Source of the DNA: Zea mays
Taxonomy: Eukaryota; Streptophyta; Magnoliopsida; Poales; Poaceae
Assembly: GCF_902167145.1 (NCBI RefSeq)
Contig: NC_050096.1
Coordinates: forward strand, 82,518,683 to 82,582,682
Reading direction: 5' to 3'
DNA: 64,000 nucleotides
Part shown: positions 53,592-64,000 of the stretch, one piece after another
Position numbering within the stretch: position 1 is the first letter of the stretch
Layout of the letters: each line of letters opens with the position of its first letter
The notes under the pieces: generated by a model
Told to the model about the DNA's origin: nothing
What the model saw: the letters and a program-made list of their open reading frames with translations, nothing else
Database searches by the model: none
Program-made: the position numbers and the translations under genes

Positions 53592-55366
53592 TGTCGGCGT
53601 TTCGAACCCGGGGGTCCCTGGACCGACGAGTAAATTGTCGCCGCGTGCCCCAGCCCAGATGGGTCGGCGCGAGACGGAGCGCGAAGTGGGGAAGAAGTCG
53701 GAGGGAGACAGGCGTAAAAGAGGAAACCCGCGGCCTTCGTGTTTGTCTCGCGCCCAGGTCGGGTGCGCTTGCAGTAGGGGGTTACAAGCGTCCACGCGGG
53801 AGGGAGCGAGAGGCTTACGCGAGCGCCGTCTCGTCCTTCCCCGCGCGGCCAACCCTCTGTAAGAGGGCCCTGGACCTTCCTTTTATAGTTGTAAGGAGGG
53901 GGTCCAGGTGTACAACTGGGAGGTGTAGCAGTGTGCTAACGTGTGTAGCAGAGAGGAGCTAGTGCCCTAAGTACATGCCATCGTGGCAGCCGGAGAGGTT
54001 TTGGCACCCTGTTCGTGTGATGTCGTGGCCGTCGGAGGAGCGCTGGAGCCTGGCGGAAGGAAAGCTGTCGGGGCTGTCGAGTCTTTGCTGACGTCTCCTT
54101 GCTTCCGTAAGAGGGCTGAGACCCGCCGTCGTCATGGAGCATGCGGGGCGCCATCATTACTTGTTTACCGGGGCGAGCCAGATGGGACGCCGGTCTTGTT
54201 CCCCGTAGCCTGAGCTAGCTAGGGGTAGGGTAATGATGGCCCCTCCTGTGACGTGGTCGGTCCGAGCCCTGGGTAGGGCAAGGCGAAGGCTCCTCCGAGG
54301 TCGGGGTCGAATCTGTCTTCCGAGGTTGAGGTCGAGTCCGAGCCCTGGGTCGGGTGAGGCGGAGTTCACCGTCTTCCGGGGCTGAGCCCGAGTCCGAGCC
54401 CTGGGTCGGGCGAGGCGGAGTTCACCGTCTTCCGGGGCTGAGCCCGAGTCTGAGCCCTGGGTCGGGCGAGGCGGAGTTCGTCGTCTTCCGGGGCTGAGAC
54501 CGAGTCCGAGCCCTGGGTCGGGCGAGGCGGAGTTCGTCGTCTTTCGGGGCTGAGCCCGAGTCCGAGCCCTGGGTCGGGCGAGGCGGAGTTCGTCGTCTTC
54601 CGGGGCTGAGCCTAAGTCCGAGCCTGGGTCGGGCGAGGCGGAGTTCGTCGTCTTCTGGGGTTGAGCCCGAGTCCGAGCCCTGGGTCGGGCGAGGCGGAGT
54701 TCGTCGTCTTCCGGGGCTGAGCCCGAGTCCGAGCCTTGGGTCGAGCGAGACGGAGTTCGTCGTCTTCCGGGGCTGAGCCCGAGTCCGAGCCCTAGGTCGG
54801 GCGAGGCGGAGTTCGTCGTCTTCCGGGGCTGAGCCCGAGTCCGAGCCCTGGGTCGGGCGAGGCGGAGTTTCCTATGGCGCCTGGGACCGGACTTGGCTGC
54901 TGTCAGCCTCACTCTGTCGAGTGGCACAGCAGTCGGAGCGGCGCGGGCGGCGCTGTCTTCTTGTCAGGCTGGTCAGTGGAGCGACGAAGTGACGGTGGTC
55001 ACTTCGGCTCAGTCGACTGAAAGGCGTGCATCAGGATAAGGTGTCAGGCCACCTTTGCATTAAATGCTCCTGCGATACGGTCGGTCGTTGTGGCGATTTG
55101 GCCAAGGTTGCTTCTTGGCGAAGACTGGGCCTCGGGCGAGCCGAAGGTGTGTCCGTTGCTTGAGGGGGCCCTCGGGCGAGACGTGAATCCTCCGGGGTCG
55201 ACTGCCCTTGCCCGAGGCTGGGCTCGGGTGAGGCGAGATCGTGTCCCTTGAGTGGACCGAACCTTGGCTCAATCGCACCCCATCAGGCCTTTGCAGCTTT
55301 GTGCTGACGGGGGTTACCAGCTGAGATTAGGAGTCTTGGGGGTACCCCTAATTATGGTCCCCGATA
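53592..55366 (-). mobile_element. Huck-type 3' LTR, 1775 bp
   Basis: Plus-strand start TGTCGGCGTTTCG and end GGTCCCCGATA. On the element strand it starts TATCGGGGACC, so the conserved terminal TG has become TA. It is longer than the other two Huck LTRs because its U3 array has about ten 56-bp units. A TATA box is on the minus strand at 53881-53887. The purine tract AGGCTCGGGGCTAC (minus strand) lies directly upstream. Confidence 0.87.
54305..54867. repeat. 56-bp tandem repeat in Huck LTR U3, about ten units
   Basis: GGAGTT recurs at 54361, 54417, 54473, 54529, 54585, 54640, 54696, 54752, 54808 and 54864: 56-bp steps with one 55-bp step caused by a lost C. Each unit has GGGCTGAGCCCGAGTCCGAG and TGGGTCGGGCGAGGC. 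The open frame that appears over this region on the minus strand is a by-product. Confidence 0.9.
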
Positions 55367-58300
55367 GTAGCCCCGAGCCTCGAAGGGAGTGTTAATACTT
55401 GCTTGGAGGCTTTTCTCGCACTTTTTTGCAAGGGGACCGGCCTTTCTCGGTTGCGTTTTGTTCTGGTGGGTGCACGCCGCCGGGTGTAGCCCCCGAGGCC
55501 TCGGAGGAGTGGTTTGACTCCTTCGAGGTCTTAATGCGTTTCGCGATGCTTCGGCCGGTCTGGTTGTTCCCTCATGTGAGCTGGTCGTAGCCCGGGTGCA
55601 TGGTCGGGTCCCAAGTTCTCGGGCTGGTATGTTGACGCTGTCAACGGTTTGGCCGGAGCCGGGTTTGCGAGAGCAGCCCCCGAGCCTCCGCACAGAGCGA
55701 GAGGACGGTCAAGGACAGACTCGACTTTTTTACATACGCCCCTGCGTCGCCTTTCCGCGAGGAGGGGGGGAAAAGCGCCATGTTGCCCTTGGAGGGCGCC
55801 GAACATGGTGTCTCCAGTGAGCTGCTGACGGGTAATCCGAGTGGACACCCGTGCCCCATTTGTTAGGGGTCGGCTAAAGGCCCGGAGGCGCGCTCCAAAA
55901 GTACCTATGGGTGATCTGCCGGACCCGGTCCCCTTTTGACGGGGTCCGAGAGCTCGATGCCTCCCTCTGATGGGATTTCGTTAAAAGATCGTTCCCGCTG
56001 GTCTCGGAAATGTCCTAGGGTACCTCGGGAGCGTAGCCCAAGCCTTGGTTATGTATCGAACGTACCCAGGGTCATCCCTCGCTCTGTGTCTGAGGCGGCT
56101 GTGAACCCTTCGAGGGCCAACCTACGAACCCCTTATCAGTAGTGGGCGCGGAGCCCGAGTGGCCTGAGGCGGCCGTTGAACCCTTCCGAGGGGCCGGCCT
56201 TCGAACCTCTGACCAGTAGTGGGCGCGGAGCCCGAGCGCTCTGAGGCGGCTGTTGAACCCCTCCGAGGGGCCAGCCTTCGAACCTCTGATCAGTAGAAGG
56301 GCTCTGGGCCCGTTTCCTTCGCGGAGAAGGATCCCTTTCGGGGTATCCCCTTTCCCGGTCCTGTTGTAAGAGAGAGAAAGAGGAAAAGGAAAAGGATACG
56401 AAATCGAATGATGTGGCGCACCTTTTTTGACGCGGTCATTATGGCGAAGGTGAAGCGTCGCCCGCTTCTCCTGCCAAAGGTGCCGCCTGTCCCACTGCAG
56501 AGTTAATGCGACGGGACAAGTGGTTCGCGGGGCAGCCGTTGCTCGTGCGTGAGCCGTTCGAGGAACGGAACACGGGCGCACCGTCTTCACGCCGTGAGAG
56601 AGGGTTCCCTTGTTGTCCCTGGATGGGACGTGAGCTTGGCTGACGACGTGGCTGCTGCTTCCGCCCGCCTGCCACCGCCATTACTGCCGGTCCATTTTTG
56701 GCCGTATTGACCGTCGCGCCTTCTCCCGCAGCTGACTGACCCGTGACCGATGCGCCTGGCTGGCACTGTTGGGTCATACGCAGGGTTGCCTCGAGTCGCG
56801 GTACTGGTTCCGCAGTCGAGAAGGCGCGATAGTGGCGTGAGTGGCGGTGCAGTTGCTCGCACGTAGCAACCGGCGCGCCGGTTGCATGACGTGTGGGCCT
56901 GGGCCTCCATGCTGGGCGCGTTGGAGTCGAAGGGGTGCGCCCACTTGGCGCGGTTGCATGCCGCCTGCATGGTTGTCCGCCCTTTCACCCGCTGGTCTGG
57001 GCGAAAGTGGAGGAATGCTTGTAACCGCTGGGCAGTTGCGCGCACCGCGCGTGGCGGTTTGGCTTCTTCTGCCCTGGGCTAGCTTGCATGACGCATGGGA
57101 CCCAGCCCCCGGGTCGTAGGGGGAGGACCTTGGAGCGTGTTGGAGAAGACTCAGCCCGCGATGGCTGAGGACGCAAGTGGGGAGAGTTGCCTTTAAAAGG
57201 AGGGTGACCCCCTCGAAAGGCAACCATGTCTTCGCGCTCCCTTATGCATCACGTATTTCCACCTTCCGAGCCCCTGGATGGGGAACACCCGCGATCCTTC
57301 CGCCTTGTTCGTTGGAGGAACGCAACTTCGCGGAAGTTGGTACCTTTTAGCCATCGTTCGGCTTCAAGGATTTTCATCAGGCAGCCCGACCGCATCCCCT
57401 CGCCAGTGGTCACCCAAGACGGTGACCACCAGCTCCTGGGTGGGGAGAAGCAAGCCAGGCTACGGCCTCTGCCCCTCCCTCAGCTTCAAGGATGTTCATC
57501 ATCAGTGCTGGGGAGGGGAGTGCGCCGAGTTGGGGCCGGTCTCCGCGCGAGCAGCGGCCCGCTCCTTCCCTCAGCGATCGGGGGGAAGGGCGTTCGCCGT
57601 TCGTGGCGCTGGCAGCTGCCGCGTGTCCGGCTCTCCGGCCCGAGCGGCTTCGGCGCCGCTTCCGGTGCCACCTTCCGCTGCGGAAGCCGAAAGAGGTTTC
57701 TCCGCCGACGAGATAGTCGGTGCCGCCCGTGGACTGACCTCCAACTCTACGGCCTTCTGCTCGTCCTCGCCTCACGAGTGAGGACGTGGGCGAGGGCCTT
57801 ATGGCAGCAGCATCCGCCCTGAGGTCATCGCTGCTGCTGTTCGGCCCCTCGGAGCAGAAGTCGTCGTCGTCGCTGTTGGAGTGGGCGGCGGCGAGCCATC
57901 TGTCGGCCTTCTGTTGCTCCGCAGGCCCCCCAATCGTGTGGGGTTGTTCGTACCTGCGGAGGCAGATCCGGAGTTCCGTTTGTAATGGCACCTTGAGTGC
58001 CGGTGTCTGTTCATTGTGGCTGACGAGGCCTGAACATGTATGTATTTTTGGCACGGAGCCGTGTTATTTCCTCATTTCGAGCACTAAGACTCGCCTGTCG
58101 GCTATCTGAACCGCTTCACCAAGTGTGAGTTGCCTCGTGTGAAGGTGACGAGTGAGGTATTCGTATCCCGGAAGCATAGGAATCCCTTGGCTCGGTCGGC
58201 CTTGCCGCCCGAGGCTTCTCTTGCTTAGTTAAAGGAACCCCTCAGCCGCCCTTCGATGAGCCGAAGCCGGAGGTAGCGGTGTCAGCATGGACAGGGGTAG

Positions 58301-59306
58301 AGTTGGCTCGAAAAGTAGATTTGGTCGGCCGGAGCCTGGCCGGGTCGTCCGCTGGTGGGACCGACGCTGGAGTTGAGTTGTCGAGGCCACGAGCCGGGCT
58401 GATGTCCTCGGGGGACAGCTGGCTGAGGCTTCGGGGTGGCCGGCCGAGCCGTCTGCTCGAGCCGGATTCCTGGAGAAGACCCTGGCGGCGATGGCCCGGG
58501 CGTGGTGCTGATGTCGTCCTTCGGAGTGGGGATCCTCCGACCGTGTCGCCGTCCGAGGCTAGGTCGGACCTCGCCGAAGGTGTAGTTGACGCCGAGGGTG
58601 CTACTGCTCCCTTCAACTGTCAAGGTCCGAGCCTGCAGGATCGGGTTATCTTGTAGTGTGTGTATGTTTTCTGCGGCCGCCGAGGCCCAAACATACTGTC
58701 GTCGTGTTGTAAAGCTGCGTTTCTTTTCCTCTTGTTTCGAGTATCTGGACTTATTTGTCGGTAACAGAATTGTTTGGCCGAGCGAGAGTTACTTTTCACG
58801 GAAGGTGATGAGTGAGGTATCCGTATCCCGGAGGCGTAGGAATCCCTCGGCTCGGTCAGCCTTGCCGCTTACGTGTACTCTTACTCGTCCGTAGGATTCT
58901 GCTATCGATGTAGTCGAGAAGGCCCGAAAAATTGTTTCGGCAGAAGAGTTTTCGAGCGTGAAGACTTGTTCGGTCCGCGGAATCACTTATCCGAGCGTGA
59001 GTTACTTATCGCAGAAGGTGATGAGTGAGGTATCCGTATCCCGGAGGCGTAGGAGTCCCTCGGCTCGGTCAGCCTTGGTTGCTTACGTGTACTCCGTCGT
59101 TTTCAGGATCCACTTTCGAAGTAGTTGAAAAGCACGAAAAGACATTCTGGCAGAAAAGATCTTTTTCCGAGGAAAAATTTGACGCAGAGGGGGTTCCCCC
59201 CTTTTAGCCCTCGAGGGAGGGTCGGGCTTTGCCGAGGCAAGGCAGACCCTTCCTTGATGACTAGACTTCGTGTGTGAACGAGGTGTACGAACAACTTGAA
59301 AGCATC
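55367..59306 (-). other. Long 3' untranslated region of the minus-strand Huck element
   Basis: About 3.9 kb matching 3711-7854 in reverse, including the 77-bp repeat (about 56100-56300) and the GTACACGTAAGC-type blocks near 58130-59110. Open frames here do not keep the same frame as in the plus copy, so no protein is called. Confidence 0.65.
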
Positions 59307-62300
59307 TTAAGGATAGAAGCGATGTAGCTGTCGGATGTTCCAAGCGTTGCTGTAGACCTCGCCTTGACTGTTGGCCAGCTTGTACGTTCCGGGCTTCAGA
59401 ACCTTGGCGACGACGAACGGCCCTTCCCAGGGAGGCGTGAGCTTGTGCCACCCTCGGGCGTCTTGTCGCAGCCAAAGCACCAGGTCGCCCACCTAGAGGT
59501 CTCGGGACCGAACCCCTCGGGCGTGGTAGCGTCGCAGGGACTGCTAGTGCCGCACCGAGTGTAGTAAGGCCATGTCCCGAGCCTCTTCCAGCTGGTCCAG
59601 TGAGTCTTCTCGATTAGCTTGATTGCTTTGGTCGGCGTAGGCCCTCGTCCTCGGGGAACCGTATTCTAAGTCTGTGGGCAAGATGGCCTCGGCCCCATAG
59701 ACTAGAAAGAACGGTGTGAAGCCCGTGGCTCGGCTCGGCGTTGTCCTCAGACTCCAGACCACAGAGGGGAGCTCCTTCATCCATCGCTTGCCGAACTTGT
59801 TGAGGTCGTTGTAGATCCGCGGCTTGAGTCCTTGCAGGATCATGTCGTTGGCACGCTCTACTTGCCCAATCGTCATGGGGTGAGCCACGGCGGCCCAGTC
59901 CACCCGGATGTGATGATCCTCGCAGAAGTCCAGGAACTTTCTGCCGGTGAACTGGGTGCTGTTGTCGGTGATGATGGAGTTCGGGACCCCAAAGCGATGG
60001 ATGATGTTGGTGAAGAACGCCACCGCCTGTTCGGACCTGATGCTGTTTAGGGGTCTAACCTCGATCCACTTGGAGAATTTGTCGATGGCGACCAGCAGGT
60101 GCGTGTAGCCCCCGGGTGCCTTCTACAAGGGGCCAATGAGGTCCAGACCCCACACAGCAAACGGCCAGGTGATGGGTATGGTCTGCAGAGCCTGAGCGGG
60201 CAAGTGTGTCTGCCTCGCGTAGAACTGACACCCTTCACAGGTGCGGAAAATTCTAGTGGCGTCAGCCACCACTGTCGGCCAGTAGAAACCTTGTCGGAAA
60301 GCGTTTCCAACAAGGGCTCGAGGCGCTGCGTGATGACCGCAAGCCCCCGAGTGTATTTCTTGCAAGAGCTCCTGGCCTTCAGCGATGGATATGCACCGCT
60401 GGAGGATGCCTGAGGGGCTGCGGTGGTAGAGCTCCTTCCCGTCCCCCAGCAAGACGAACGACTTGGCGCGCCGCGCCAACTGCCGAGCTTCGACTCGGTC
60501 GAGGGGTAGCTCTCCTCGGTGGAGATATTGCAGGTATGGGGTCTGCTAGTTTCGATTAGGCGTGACCTCGCTCTGCTCCTCCTCGACGCGCAGTGCCTCA
60601 CCGTCGGGGGCCGAGGGTGCCTCGGGCTGAGCCGAGGATGCCTCGGGTTGAGCCGAGGGTGCCTCGAGCCGAGCCGAGGGTGCCTCGGGCTGGGCCGAGG
60701 GTGCCTCGGGCTCGGGCGCATCGTCGGTCTTGATAGAGGGTTGATGCAGGTCTCGGGAGAAGACGTCCGGGGGAACCGTTGTTTGCCCCGAAGCTGTCTT
60801 AGCTAGCTCGTCCACAGTCTCGTTGTAGTGTCGGGCGATGTGGTTGAGCTCGAGCCCGTAGAACTTGTCTTCCAGGCGCCGAACCTCATCGCAGTAGGCT
60901 TCCATCTTCGGGTCGCGGCAGTGGGAGTTCTTCATGACTTGGTCGATGACGAGCTGCGAGTCACCGTGAGCGTCGAGGCGTCAGACCCCCAGCTCGATGG
61001 CGATGCGCAACCCGTTGACCAGAGCCTCGTACTCGGCCACATTGTTGGACGCCGGGAAGTGGAGGCGTAGCGCGTAGCGTAGGTGCTTCCCGAGGGGCGA
61101 GATGAAGGGCAGGCCCGCGCCTGCCCCTGTCTTCATCAGCGACCCGTCGAAAAACATGGTCCAGAGTTCCGGTTGGATCGGAACTGTTGGGAGTTGGGTA
61201 TCGACCCATTCAGCCACAAAGTCCGCCAAGACTTGGGACTTGATGGCCTTCCGAGGGGCGAACGAGATTGTCTCGCCCATGATTTCCACCGCCCACTTTG
61301 CAATCCTACCCGAGGCCTCTCGGCACTGGATGATCTCCCCCAGGGGGAAGGATGACACCACAGTCACCGGATGAGACTCGAAGTAGTGTCGCAACTTTCG
61401 CCGCGTCAGGATCACCGTGTACAGCAGCTTCTGAATTTGTGGGTAGCGGATCTTGGTCTCGGACAGTACCTCACTGATGAAGTAGACTGGCCTCTGGACA
61501 GGCAATGCATGCCCCTCTTCTCGTCTCTCAACCACGATCGCGGCGCTAACCACTTGAGTGGTAGCGGCGACGTAGATCAAGAGGGCTTCTCCGGCAGCGG
61601 GGGGCACCAAGATGGGCGCGTTTGTGAGGAGCGCTTTCAGGTTCCCGAGGGCTTCCTCGGCCTCAGGGGTCCAAGTGAAGCACTCGGCCTTTCTTAAGAG
61701 GCGGTACAGAGGCAGGCCTCTTTCGCCGAGGCGCGAGATGAAACGGCTCAGAGCCGCAAGGCATCCCGTGACCCTATGTGCGCCTTTCAAGTCCTTGATG
61801 GGCCCCATGCTGGTGATGGCCGCGATCTTCTCCGGGTTGGCCTCGATGCCCCACTCGGAGACGATGAACCCCAAGAGCATGCCTCGGGGGACCCCGAAAA
61901 CACACTTCTCGGGATTGAGCTTTACGCCTTTCGCCTTGAGACACCGGAATGTCGTTTCAAGGTCAGAAAGGAGGTCGGAGGCTTTCCTCGTCTTGACTAC
62001 GATGTCATCGACGTAGGCCTCGACCGTTCGACCAATGTGTTCGCCGAACACGTGGTTCATGCACCTTTGGTATGTCGCACCCGCATTCCTCAAACCGAAC
62101 GGCATGGTAACATAGCAGTACATGCCGAAGGGTGTGATGAAAGAGGTCGCGAGCTGGTCGGACTCCTTCATCCTGATTTGGTGATACCCTGAGTAGGCAT
62201 CGAGGAAAGACAGGGTTTCGCACCCAGTAGTGGAATCCACGATTTGATCGATGCGAGGCAGAGGGTAGGGAACTTTCGGACATGCTTTGTTTAGACCAGT

Positions 62301-64000
62301 GTAGTCTACACACATCCGCCATTTCCCTCCTTTCTTTCTCACAAGCACAGGGTTGGCAAGCCATTCGGGATGGAATACCTCTTTGATGAACCCTGCCGCC
62401 ATTAGCTTGTGGATCTCCTCGCCTATGGCTCTGCGCTTTTCTTCGTCGAATCGGCGCAGAGGCTGCTTCACGGGTCGGGCTCCAGCTCGGATATCCAGCG
62501 AGTGCTCGGCGACATCCCTCGGTATGCCGGGCATGTCCGAGGGACTCCACGCGAAGACGTTGGCGTTTGCGCGGAGAAAGTCGACGAGCATTGCTTCCTA
62601 TTTGGGATCGAGCTCAGAGCCGATCTGGATCTGCTTGGAGGCGTCGTTGCTGGGGTCGAGAGGGACGGATTTAACCGTCTTCGCTGGCTCGAAGTTGCCG
62701 GCGTGGCGCTTCACGTCTGGCGCCTCCTTGGAGAGGCTCTCCAGGTCGGCGATAAGGGCCTCGGATTCGGCGAGGGCCTCGGCGTACTCCACGCACTCCA
62801 CGTAGCATTCGTACGCGTGTCGGTACGTGGGGCCGACGGTGATGACCCCGTTGGGGCCCGGCATCTTGAGCTTGAGGTAGGTGTAGTTGGGGACGGCCAT
62901 GAACTTGGCATAGCATGGCCTCCCCAGTACTGCGTGGTAGGTTCCTCGAAACCCGACCACCTCGAACGTGAGGGTCTCCCTTCGAAAGTTGGAGGGTGTC
63001 CCAAAGCAGACGGGTAGATCGAGTTGTCCGAGGGGTTGGATGCGCTTCCCGGGGATGATCCCGTGAAAAGGCGCAGCGCCTGCCCGGACCGAGGACAGAT
63101 CAATCCGCAGGAGCCCGAGGATCTCGGTGTAGATGATGTTGAGGCTGCTGCCTCCGTCCATGAGGACCTTGGTGAGCCTGACATTGCCGATGACGGGGTC
63201 GACAACGAGCGGGTATTTCCCCGGGCTCGGCACGCGGTCGGGGTGGTCGTCCTGGTCGAAGGTGATGGGCTTGTCGGACCAGTCTAGGTAGACTGGCGCC
63301 GCCACCTTTACCGAGCAGACCTCCCGACGCTCTTGCTTGCGGTGCCGAGCCGAGGCGTTCGTCACTCGCCCACCGTAGATCATGTAGCAGTCGTGGACCT
63401 CGGGGAACTCTCCTGCCTTGTGATCTTCCTTCTTATCATCGTCGCGAGCCCTGCCACCCTCCGCGGGTGGCCCGGCCTTGTGAAAGTGGCGCCGAAGCAT
63501 GGCGCACTCCTCAAGGGTGTGCTTGATGGGCCCCTGATGATAGGGGCACGGCTCCTTGAGCATCTTGTCGAAGAGATTGGCGCCCCCGGGAGGTTTCCGA
63601 GGGTTCTTGTACTCAGCAGCGGTGACAAGGTCCGCGTCGGCGGTGTCGCGTTTCGCTTGCGACTTCTTCTTGTCTTTCTTCTTGGTGCCATGCTGAGTCG
63701 ACGCCTCGGGGACATCTTCCGGTGGGCGGCCCTGGGGCTGCTTGTCCTTCCGGAAGATGGCCTCAACTGCCTCCTGGCAAGAGGCGAACTTGGTGGCGAT
63801 GTCCATCAGCTCGCTCGCCCTGGTGGGGGTCTTGCGACCCAGCTTGCTCACCAGGTCGTGGCAGGTGGTGCCGGCGAGGAACGCGTCGATGACATCCGAG
63901 TCGGTGACGTTGGGCAGCTCGGTGCGCTGCTTCGAGAATCACCGGATGTAGTCCCGGAGAGACTCTCCCGGCTGCTGGCGGCAGCTTCGGAGATCCCAGA
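59307..64000 (-). pseudogene. Huck gag-pol, one frame with seven in-frame stops
   Basis: A single unshifted frame from the right edge to the stop at 59307. Gag end (QQPGESLRDYIR ... CPYHQGPIKHTLEECAMLRR, a variant zinc-binding part) is followed by protease (LMDGGSSLNIIYTEIL near 63150). Reverse transcriptase (PVLVRKKGGKWRMCVDYTGL; AYVDDIVVKTR near 62010), RNase H (TMFFDGSLMKTGAGAG; NNVAEYEALVNGL) and a linker with repeated EAPSAQP units (near 60600-60720) come next. Integrase has HHCC, LDLIGPL, IITDNSTQF and the C-terminal WEGPFVVAKVLKPGTYKLAN. Stops are at 63939, 62598, 60981, 60546, 60123, 59544 and 59493 (lowest coordinate of each). The lack of any frameshift is notable for this many stops. 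Confidence 0.88.

Larger units (their letters stand above)
53592..64000 (-). mobile_element. Huck-type Ty3/gypsy retrotransposon on the minus strand, 5' end outside the window
   Basis: From right to left: gag-pol (64000-59307), a 3.9-kb 3' untranslated region and the 3' LTR (53592-55366). The 3' part matches 3616-9369 in opposite orientation. Domain order protease, reverse transcriptase, RNase H, integrase and motif style place it in the Tat clade. The 5' LTR and gag start are beyond the right edge. Confidence 0.85.

Noticed and set aside
54157..54927. Minus-strand 256-codon frame rich in Arg, Ser and Pro
   Set aside because: It lies over the 56-bp repeat of the Huck LTR and is not conserved in the other Huck LTRs.

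Overview
This window looks like an intergenic retrotransposon block from maize or a very close relative (Zea). I find no host gene, rRNA, tRNA or CRISPR array. Nearly every base belongs to nested LTR retrotransposons plus one hAT DNA transposon. The assignment rests on sequence hallmarks: two kinds of Sirevirus (Ty1/copia) LTR starting TGAAAGGGAAAT and carrying palindromic GGAC-GTCC motifs (Ji/Opie type), GC-rich Huck-type LTRs starting TGTCGGGGACC, CTTCGG-rich Grande-type sequence with an antisense gene, and a small-LTR Reina-type chromovirus. Family names are from recognition, not from a search; element boundaries and target-site duplications (TSDs) were read directly.

Layout, left to right. 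(1) 1-3615: right part of a very long LTR, its left end outside the window, inserted into a Huck-type element. (2) 3616-9369: last codons of pol, a 4.1-kb 3' untranslated region and the 3' LTR of that plus-strand Huck element, itself inserted into the reverse-transcriptase region of an Opie-like minus-strand element (element C). (3) 9370-39829: element C in pieces (9370-12115, 27652-29279, 38453-39829). It is split by a Huck solo LTR (TSD CAACC) and by Opie-like element B (29280-38452, TSD GGGAT). The solo LTR is itself split by Ji-like element A (12238-21057, TSD ACCCC) and a Reina-like element (21339-26748, TSD AAGTG). (4) 39830-53591: older unassigned sequence holding a deleted but very young Grande element (40209-47895, TSD CAAAG, identical LTRs) and a hAT element (49237-52776, 8-bp TSD ATGAGAGC). 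(5) 53592-64000: 3' LTR, long 3' untranslated region and gag-pol of a minus-strand Huck element that runs off the right edge.

All retrotransposon gag/pol genes here are broken by stops or frameshifts, and so is the hAT transposase. The exception is the antisense gene in the Grande element: it reads open through three exons joined by two canonical short introns. The Grande copy has lost protease, reverse transcriptase, RNase H and most of integrase, yet its 586-bp LTRs are identical by eye, so it probably moved recently using enzymes supplied by another copy. The minus-strand Huck and Reina copies keep one uninterrupted frame broken only by point stops, mostly at sites that fit deamination of methylated cytosine. 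The Sirevirus copies carry indels as well. The long LTR at the left edge may encode a small acidic protein over three exons, with a 57-bp-periodic hairpin array in its first intron.
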